Shown one piece after another: positions 8,378 through 12,539 of a DNA stretch of 12,539 nucleotides. The number at the start of each line of letters is the position of its first letter. Positions within the stretch are counted from its first letter, which is position 1. Below the pieces are notes generated by a model that was not told where the DNA came from, searched no databases, and saw nothing but the letters and a program-made list of their open reading frames with translations. The translations under genes and the position numbers were made by a program. Origin of the DNA: Planctomycetota bacterium (GTDB taxonomy: Bacteria; Planctomycetota; Phycisphaerae; Phycisphaerales; SM1A02); assembly GCA_022567855.1 (NCBI GenBank), contig JADFGE010000040.1, positions 1 to 12,539 on the forward strand. The letters run 5' to 3'.

Positions 8378-8410
8378 GTACTTGTTACTTGTTTCAAATA
8401 CCAAATGACA
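8378..8410 (+). promoter_or_regulatory. Dyad site B upstream of the secretin (inverted near-copy of site A)
   Basis: On the plus strand it reads TACTTGTTACTTG, then TTT, then CAAATACCAAATG. Its dyad TACTTG-TTT-CAAATA has one imperfect position, and an extra TACTTGT half-site sits directly upstream. It matches site A at about 26 of 33 positions when one is inverted. Relative to their downstream genes (secretin here, RHS at site A) the two sites point the same way. It lies about 120 nt before the preferred secretin start at 8528. It is a candidate operator or part of a promoter; no clear -35/-10 pair was identified. Confidence 0.5.
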
Positions 8411-8527
8411 GTTTCGTACTAGAAGCCGCGCTTCTATGGAGCGATGCTGTGGCGCTCGGCTCTCTTGTGGCCCTGGTATCCCTTTGGGGAAGGTACGGCT
8501 TTGCGGGCTTTGACGAGATCAGACTTC

Positions 8528-9904
8528 ATGCGCCTCCGATTGTGGACTCTCCGTGGTACCCGCTCACCGACAGACCTGGCCTGGGCCTGGGCCTGGGCGT
8601 TTGCGCTCGGCTGGCTCATCGGTCCACAGCATGAGATCTGGGCTCAGCCTGAGACGTTGCCGAGAACGCGCCTGTCAGGCGAAATTGAGCTGGCTCGGCT
8701 GGTGGATCTGTGCGCGCAGCGATTGGGACTGAAGATCGAGTATGACGCCAAAACGGTGCAAGGTCAGAAAGTGACATTGCGCTTAGGTGAGCCGGTCACG
8801 GATGACCAACTGTGGGCGCTGACCAATCAGCTATTGGCCACACGCGGTTTGACGAGCATTCAGCCGCCCGGTCAGGAAGAAGTACTGAGTATCGTCAAGC
8901 TCACTGATGCGGCGAGCTTGGCGCGGGTGGAACAGGTCGTGCTGCCTCAGACGCTCGCCGGATTCGCCACCGTGGTGGTGCAGGTCGAGCATCGGTCGGC
9001 CAAGGATGTCATCGAGGCGATGAAGCCGTTGCTCGTCAAGCCCGGCGCGACGATGACCGCACTGGGCGACGATGGTCGCATCTTGCTTTCCGCGCTCCGT
9101 CCGCGCATCAACCAGATCCTTTGGCTACTAGAGGAATTCGATGTTCCGGGGGCGGAGACGATCATCCGGGTGATCCCCGCGCAATACGTCAACGCGACAC
9201 AACTGGCTTCGTCAGTCACGGCGGCGGTGACAGCGCGCAACACGATGAGTATCCGCCCCCGGAAGCTGGCGGGCAAGCTCACCCCGCAGTCCGGGGATGA
9301 AGCGGTCGTACTGGTAGCGCCCGAGCCTGAGGTCCAGACGTGGCTTGAACTACTCGGCCAATTCGATCGGCGGCAAGCGGTCGAGACGCGCAGCTATGCG
9401 CCGCGCCATTTTGCGCTGGATGAGGTTGAGCAACTGATCGAGCAGACCGCTCGGGATCTGGATCCCCGAGGTTCCGGGGGGCAGTGGCGACTCGTTACCG
9501 ATGATCTCACCGGCACGTTGATCGTCACGGCCACGCCGAGCGAACATGAGAAGATCGAAGCGCTTATCCAACGTCTGGACGCCGTGCCCGCCGAGGCCAG
9601 ACGACCGGTGCGCGTGTTTGCCATCCGCAACCGCAGTGTGAACGAGATCGTGGACGTTCTGACGCAGCTCATCGAAGCGGGCGTGCTGGAAGCGGCGGGG
9701 CCTACGAGGGGAGTGGGAATCAGAAAGCAACCACCTCGCGCCAGCAGACACAGCGCGCGGTCTTGCCCCCGGGCGCCGAGCCGCCGCCACGAGCCGAGGC
9801 CGGGCAGCGCGGGAGCGGTCAACGTCGACCAACTCGCTCATCGTCGATCACCGGTGAACCATCATCGCTGGTGCTCACCGCCGACGAAGGCACCAATACG
9901 CTGA
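8528..9904 (+). CDS. gspD: Type II secretion secretin GspD, N-terminal ring domains (frameshifted half)
   Basis: This is the 5' half of an outer-membrane secretin, the multimeric gate of type II secretion. From ATG 8528, residues 1-40 make a signal peptide (basic MRLRLWTLR, hydrophobic LAWAWAWAFALGWLIG). In-frame ATG 8444 is possible, but it would place 28 extra residues before the signal and has GGAG only 2 nt away. Periplasmic N0-like sequence follows (about 45-125), then an N1 domain (about 148-206, VVVQVEHRSAKDVIEAM to LLEEFDVPG), then further N2/N3-like modules with repeated pattern (IRVIPAQYVNATQLA; RVFAIRNRSVNEIVDVL at about 360). After about residue 390 the frame turns into Arg/Ser/Pro-rich nonsense and stops at 9904, while true secretin sequence continues in the -1 frame. 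Inserting one G in the GGGG run (9697-9700) restores AAGAYEGSG and a smooth linker. This is a sequencing or assembly error, or a recent mutation. Confidence 0.85.
   Translation: MRLRLWTLRGTRSPTDLAWAWAWAFALGWLIGPQHEIWAQPETLPRTRLSGEIELARLVDLCAQRLGLKIEYDAKTVQGQKVTLRLGEPVTDDQLWALTNQLLATRGLTSIQPPGQEEVLSIVKLTDAASLARVEQVVLPQTLAGFATVVVQVEHRSAKDVIEAMKPLLVKPGATMTALGDDGRILLSALRPRINQILWLLEEFDVPGAETIIRVIPAQYVNATQLASSVTAAVTARNTMSIRPRKLAGKLTPQSGDEAVVLVAPEPEVQTWLELLGQFDRRQAVETRSYAPRHFALDEVEQLIEQTARDLDPRGSGGQWRLVTDDLTGTLIVTATPSEHEKIEALIQRLDAVPAEARRPVRVFAIRNRSVNEIVDVLTQLIEAGVLEAAGPTRGVGIRKQPPRASRHSARSCPRAPSRRHEPRPGSAGAVNVDQLAHRRSPVNHHRWCSPPTKAPIR
8575..8598 (+). repeat. CCTGGG microsatellite inside the secretin signal peptide
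   Basis: CCTGG (8575-8579) is followed by three perfect CCTGGG units (8580-8597). In frame it encodes the alternating LAWAWAWA of the hydrophobic core, so unit gain or loss changes the signal peptide by two residues without breaking the frame. Confidence 0.75.
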
Positions 9905-10809
9905 TCGCCACCGGTGACGCCAGACGACTGGCTCAATTAGAGCAGTTGATTGGTCAGTTGGACGTGCGTCAGCCGCAGGTGATGATCGAGGCCATGGTGG
10001 TCAGTCTCACCGAGGGTCAGACACTCGATCTGGGGGTGGAGCTGGAAAAGCTCCAGATCAACGGCGAGACGCTGATTACGCTCTCCTCCCTCTTTGGTTT
10101 GGGCGCCCCCGGAATGGCCGGCGCGTTAGAAGGAATGGCGCTTCCGGGGGCGGGGGCTGGGGGGGCGGGTTTCACGGGAGTGGCGCTGAATCCGGGCGAC
10201 TTCCAAACACTCGTGCGCGCGTTGGAGACGATCAACGAGGGCCGATCACTGAATATCCCCAGAGTCTTGGTCAACAACAACCAGCAGGCGACCCTTGACT
10301 CGGTGCTGCAAGCGCCCTTCCTGAGCACGAACGCTTCGAACACGATCGCCACCACTTCCTTTGGCGGAACCCAAGATGCCGGCACCACGATCACCGTCAC
10401 CCCGCAGATCGCAGCGGGCGATCACCTCATCTTGGAGTACTCGGTCTCCGTCAGTACGTTCGTAGGCGAATCCAGCAACCCCGGCCTGCCCCCGCCGCGC
10501 CAACAGAACAACCTTCAAAGCATCGTGACGATCCCCGACGGCTACACGATCGTCGTGGGCGGCATGGAGATCGAAAGCTCGGCCGAGGCGATCTCCCAGA
10601 TCCCGCTATTGGGAGATATCCCACTTATAGGCGAATTGTTCAAGAACCGCTCGCGATCCACGACCCGTTCGCGCTTCTACGTCTTCATCCGGGCCAACGT
10701 CCTGCGCCATGATGGATTTGAGGATCTGAAGTATCTCAGCGATCGCGATGTGCTCGCGGCCGATGTCGATGACGGCTGGCCGGTCGTCAAGCCGAGGGTG
10801 ATCCACTGA
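9763..10809 (+). CDS. gspD: Type II secretion secretin GspD, C-terminal pore domain (frameshifted half)
   Basis: This is the 3' half of the same secretin, in the frame one base back from the first half. The TTG at 9763 is only the nearest start-like codon; the frame is open upstream to the shift near 9697-9703, so this is probably not an independent gene. Counting from 9763, residues 1-40 are a Pro/Arg/Ser linker and about 41-68 end a ring domain (LTADEGTNTLIATGDARRL). The secretin domain then runs PQVMIEAMVVSL (about 70), IPRVLVNNNQQA (about 165), VTIPDGYTIVVGG (about 256) and IPLLGDIPLIGELFKN (about 280), all hallmark beta-barrel and gate segments. A Gly/Ala-rich insert (about 118-146) sits where the gate region varies in the family. 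After the barrel comes a short acidic tail (about 310-348), an S-domain-like position. The stop TGA at 10807 overlaps the gspE start by one base, so the two are probably translationally coupled. Confidence 0.9.
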   Translation: MPPGAEPPPRAEAGQRGSGQRRPTRSSSITGEPSSLVLTADEGTNTLIATGDARRLAQLEQLIGQLDVRQPQVMIEAMVVSLTEGQTLDLGVELEKLQINGETLITLSSLFGLGAPGMAGALEGMALPGAGAGGAGFTGVALNPGDFQTLVRALETINEGRSLNIPRVLVNNNQQATLDSVLQAPFLSTNASNTIATTSFGGTQDAGTTITVTPQIAAGDHLILEYSVSVSTFVGESSNPGLPPPRQQNNLQSIVTIPDGYTIVVGGMEIESSAEAISQIPLLGDIPLIGELFKNRSRSTTRSRFYVFIRANVLRHDGFEDLKYLSDRDVLAADVDDGWPVVKPRVIH

Positions 10810-11369
10810 TGTCCCGGCCGATCGAAAGTGCCCCACGTGCGTCAATCGCACCGGTGGAGATCGATCTTCAAGCGGCGCCCATTGATGGTCCGGCCGATGA
10901 GCGCGCGACGCCGATCCGCGCTGAACGTGTCAGCAGGCGATTCGTTGAACTGATACCCCGTGATTTCGCACGCCAACACCTGATCTTGTCGCAGGGTTCG
11001 GACAACGGCGTCGAACGACTGGCGGTCACTGAGACAAGTGACCCGGCCGCGATCTTCAACGTCGGTGTACGACTCGGCACAAAAATCGAGACGCAGATCA
11101 CCGATGGCGAGTCCATCGCGCAATTGATCGACGAAGTCTACGAGCGCCACGCGGAAGCCAACGATTACGCAGGGCACGACACATCCCATGAACTAACTTC
11201 CGGGGGCGGCGGCGCTTCCGGGGGGGGCGGGGAGATTGAGCGACTGCTGGCCGAGGCCGACCGCGATCTGCTGAGCACGCAGGGGAAAGGTCCCATCGTC
11301 AAGCTGGTCGACGCCGACAAAGTATACATCGGAGTTAGCCCTTGCAGCCGTTTGCGTCAGGCTGGCTAA
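10809..11369 (+). CDS. gspE: Type II secretion ATPase GspE, N-terminal part, cut by chimeric joint
   Basis: ATG 10809 overlaps the secretin stop (TGATG), which marks an operon. Residues 1-42 are a variable leader. About 43-115 form the N-terminal GspE/PilB-type domain (RRFVELIPRDFARQHLILS, then ETSDPAAIFNVGVRLGT, then IAQLIDEVYE) that docks the ATPase to the inner-membrane GspL-like partner. A Gly-rich hinge (about 134-142) follows, then the stretch before the catalytic core (EIERLLAEADRDLL, GKGPIVKLVDA). In the family KLVDA should lead into the SDVH-type segment and the Walker A, Asp and His boxes. Here it turns at about 11,305-11,320 into unrelated sequence and stops at 11369. The whole catalytic domain (about 400 residues) is missing. 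The last 15-20 residues are translated antisense of the neighbouring lipoprotein gene. The gene is truncated by the joint, not naturally short. Confidence 0.82.
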   Translation: MSRPIESAPRASIAPVEIDLQAAPIDGPADERATPIRAERVSRRFVELIPRDFARQHLILSQGSDNGVERLAVTETSDPAAIFNVGVRLGTKIETQITDGESIAQLIDEVYERHAEANDYAGHDTSHELTSGGGGASGGGGEIERLLAEADRDLLSTQGKGPIVKLVDADKVYIGVSPCSRLRQAG

Positions 11370-11819
11370 TTCACTGCCCACCAGAATAATGAGCATCGCG
11401 TTTTCGTTCAGCATGTCGTTTAATGCGACTCGGGGGTTTGCGTCTATGCTGACCAGCGTGGTCAGGCCATAGGTATCGGCGGCTTGCGTCAGCGCCTTCA
11501 GGCTTTGGTCGCTCATTGACGGTGTGGCCTGCCCGACAATCAGCCCTACAAGCAGGCCAGCCGGTTCAGGCGTGGCGGTAGGCGCGACGGTAGGCGCGAC
11601 CTCTTCAGTGGCTGTGGTGGCCGGGGCGGTAGAGACGATAACAGGTGTCGATGTGCTGTCCGGTATATCGGTAGCGGGCGACTCGACAGTGATAATAGCG
11701 GTGGCCGCGGCAGTGGCCGGGGCAGTAGATAGCACCTGTGTGCTGGCACAGGCGGCCAACAACAGTCCGCCAACCAATATAAGGCCGGTACGAAGAAGGA
11801 TTTTGAGTTGTGCAAACAT
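11193..11819 (-). CDS. BMP/PnrA-like lipoprotein, C-terminal part lost at the joint
   Basis: The preferred start is ATG 11819, which gives a lipoprotein signal (KILLRTGLILVGGLLLAAC, lipobox LAAC with Cys near residue 23). The longer frame from 11960 would bury this signal. Residues about 24-82 form a Thr/Pro/Ala-rich linker typical of Chloroflexota surface lipoproteins. The folded part follows: LLVGLIVGQATPSMSDQSLK, then AADTYGLTTLVSI, then NAMLIILVGSEL, then SDVYFVGVDQ. It resembles the start of BMP-family (PnrA/Med) substrate-binding proteins in compressed form. After FVGVDQ (near base 11,304) the frame continues to 11193 only as antisense of gspE, so those last 37 residues are not real. 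No clear ribosome site precedes the ATG. TATCTT about 11 nt upstream could be a -10 of a leaderless transcript. A sugar or nucleoside sensor role would be typical for the family but is inferred. Confidence 0.7.
   Translation of the reverse strand: MFAQLKILLRTGLILVGGLLLAACASTQVLSTAPATAAATAIITVESPATDIPDSTSTPVIVSTAPATTATEEVAPTVAPTATPEPAGLLVGLIVGQATPSMSDQSLKALTQAADTYGLTTLVSIDANPRVALNDMLNENAMLIILVGSELASLTQTAARANSDVYFVGVDQLDDGTFPLRAQQIAVGLGQQSLNLPAPPGSAAAPGS
11304..11324. other. Probable chimeric joint between two genomes
   Basis: gspE homology (IVKLVDA) ends and lipoprotein homology on the other strand (FVGVDQ) begins within the same bases. CTGGTCGACGCC can serve both genes, which is the short shared sequence expected at a mis-join. 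Base composition and gene style differ on the two sides. No transposase, direct repeat or integrase site is seen at the joint. Confidence 0.75.
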
Positions 11820-12174
11820 GGGGGCTAAGATACCAGATAAGCGGGCTGTGGGGAAGACCTGGCCCCTAAGCAATGAAATGAGTCGCCGAACGCCTAAATA
11901 AAATTGATGTGCGAGGTAAATTGGCCGTTTAAGGCAACTACTCAGCCTTAGTTGGCCCATAAATACGTTACCGGGTTTTCAGGGGCAAAGCCCCGCAAGA
12001 CGCCCATGATACGAATTTGGGTGGATTTATATCATATGCTTGAGCAGTTACCTTTGTATATGTAAACCCATTAATCATCGATATGTTACGCAACTTTACC
12101 ATGTCTGGCGGCTATTTGATGTCGGTGTTCTCACAGATTGGCACTTGAGTGCGATATTAAGCTGCCGCGTTTGC
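11820..12174. other. Intergenic region between divergent lipoprotein and DUF1385 genes
   Basis: About 355 bases, visibly richer in A/T than the left part (notably 12010-12110). No gene or RNA is recognised. It must hold the lipoprotein promoter on the minus strand; only a weak TATCTT near 11830 was seen. Confidence 0.5.
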
Positions 12175-12203
12175 TTGACCCGCATTTGAGACAACGGTAA
12201 AAT
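12175..12203 (+). promoter_or_regulatory. Sigma-70-type promoter of the DUF1385 gene
   Basis: TTGACC (12175-12180, 5 of 6 to consensus) and TAAAAT (12198-12203, 5 of 6) are separated by exactly 17 bases. The -10 ends 52 nt before the ATG at 12256, a normal leader length. A second TTGACC at 12211-12216 has no matching -10. Confidence 0.7.
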
Positions 12204-12255
12204 CACTATATTGACCGGCATACAAATTCAACCAACCGGCAGGTAACGAGGACTA

Positions 12256-12539
12256 ATGGCTGTGGAAAAACTTCCGATTTATGGTGGACAGGCAGTAATC
12301 GAAGGGGTAATGATGCGCGGGCGGCGTGGCATGGCGGTTGCCGTGCGCACGCCCGAGGGTGACATCAAAGTGCATACCGAAGCGCTTAATAGCCTGTATA
12401 GCGGCCGCATTGCCCGAATCCCCTTTGTGCGCGGCTTGCTGGGCCTGTGGGATGCGCTGGGTCTGGGTATGCGCACACTTACATGGTCGGCGGACGTGGC
12501 TGCCGGCGACGAGATTGAATTTAGCGGCCCGCTGGCGGT
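12256..12539 (+). CDS. DUF1385 (YqhQ-like) membrane protein, 5' part only
   Basis: The frame is open from ATG 12256 to the window edge (94 codons). GAGG at 12248-12251 precedes the start and a good promoter lies upstream. Residues 6-24 (LPIYGGQAVIEGVMMRG) are the hallmark opening of DUF1385 proteins (YqhQ in Bacillus). They are followed by VAVRTPEGDI, then the conserved IARIPFVRGLLGLWDALGLGMRTL at about 55-79, and then a drop into DEIEFSGPLAV. Family members are multi-span inner-membrane proteins of about 300 residues with no settled biochemical role, common in Firmicutes and Chloroflexota. The rest of the gene lies beyond the window. It belongs to the second, lower-GC piece of the window, together with the divergent lipoprotein gene. 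Confidence 0.88.
   Translation, partial: MAVEKLPIYGGQAVIEGVMMRGRRGMAVAVRTPEGDIKVHTEALNSLYSGRIARIPFVRGLLGLWDALGLGMRTLTWSADVAAGDEIEFSGPLA

Larger units (their letters stand above)
7757..8443. other. Gene-poor regulatory and relic stretch
   Basis: About 690 bases lie between the start of regulator 1 and the secretin. No intact gene is supported. The stretch holds two sets of short tandem repeats (7978-8013, 8074-8118), an RHS-like relic on the minus strand (8120-8350), and dyad site B (8378-8410). Bases 7767-7977 hold nothing that I recognise beyond an isolated TTGACCA (7925-7931) resembling the repeat unit. Confidence 0.6.

Noticed and set aside
8120..8404. Intact small minus-strand gene of 94 codons
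   Set aside because: Its ATG lies inside dyad site B, it has no ribosome site, and its sequence looks like an internal RHS fragment.
8389..8634. Plus-strand frame of 81 codons overlapping the secretin start
   Set aside because: It overlaps the secretin signal peptide in another frame, has no ribosome site, and is composed of low-complexity sequence from the CCTGGG repeat.
9692..9703. Programmed -1 ribosomal frameshift in gspD
   Set aside because: No X XXY YYZ slippery heptamer in the zero frame and no obvious downstream stem; a lost G in a run explains it more simply.
11193..11310. C-terminal 37 residues of the lipoprotein frame
   Set aside because: They are antisense of the gspE Gly hinge and following residues; the frame crosses the joint by chance.
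11304..11324. Insertion of a mobile element into gspE
   Set aside because: No transposase, terminal repeats or target duplication, and the right side carries ordinary chromosomal genes.
11524..11901. Plus-strand frame of 125 codons
   Set aside because: It is the antisense of the Thr/Ala-rich linker of the lipoprotein gene.

Overview
The window reads as two unrelated pieces of DNA joined near 11,304-11,324. Bases 1 to about 11,310 are GC-rich and look planctomycetal. The reasons are a huge exported YD/RHS-repeat protein whose C-terminal signature resembles planctomycete RHS proteins, a long-ringed type II secretion secretin followed by a GspE-type ATPase, and small winged-helix regulators. 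The last 1.2 kb is less GC-rich. It carries a Thr/Pro/Ala-rich lipoprotein and the start of a DUF1385 (YqhQ-like) gene, which is more like Chloroflexota. At the joint, gspE (plus strand) and the lipoprotein gene (minus strand) are both cut at the same short stretch, so a metagenome-assembly or amplification chimera is the most likely explanation. These taxon calls come from recognised protein style, not from a search.

Layout of the planctomycete-like part: (1) 1-5699, minus strand, the first 1,899 codons of an RHS-repeat protein with a signal peptide, running off the left edge. (2) 5711-5915, a divergent promoter region containing dyad site A. (3) 5916-6662, plus strand, an unrecognised membrane-anchored 248-residue protein. 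(4) 6809-7165 and 7388-7756, minus strand, two related ArsR-like winged-helix regulators. (5) 7757-8443, a gene-poor stretch with three 12-bp tandem repeats, three 15-bp degenerate repeats, an RHS-like relic on the minus strand, and dyad site B, which is an inverted near-copy of site A. (6) 8528-10809, a type II secretion secretin (gspD) split by an apparent one-base deletion near 9695-9703. (7) 10809 to about 11,315, the N-terminal part of gspE, overlapping the secretin stop by one base.

Possible joint working: the signal-peptide-bearing RHS protein and the secretin/ATPase pair each sit downstream of the same rare dyad motif in the same relative orientation, and the two DNA-binding proteins lie between them. 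A locally regulated 'RHS surface protein plus secretion machine' unit is a reasonable hypothesis, but no direct evidence links the parts beyond the shared motif and position. No tRNA, rRNA, transposase, integrase or CRISPR array was seen.
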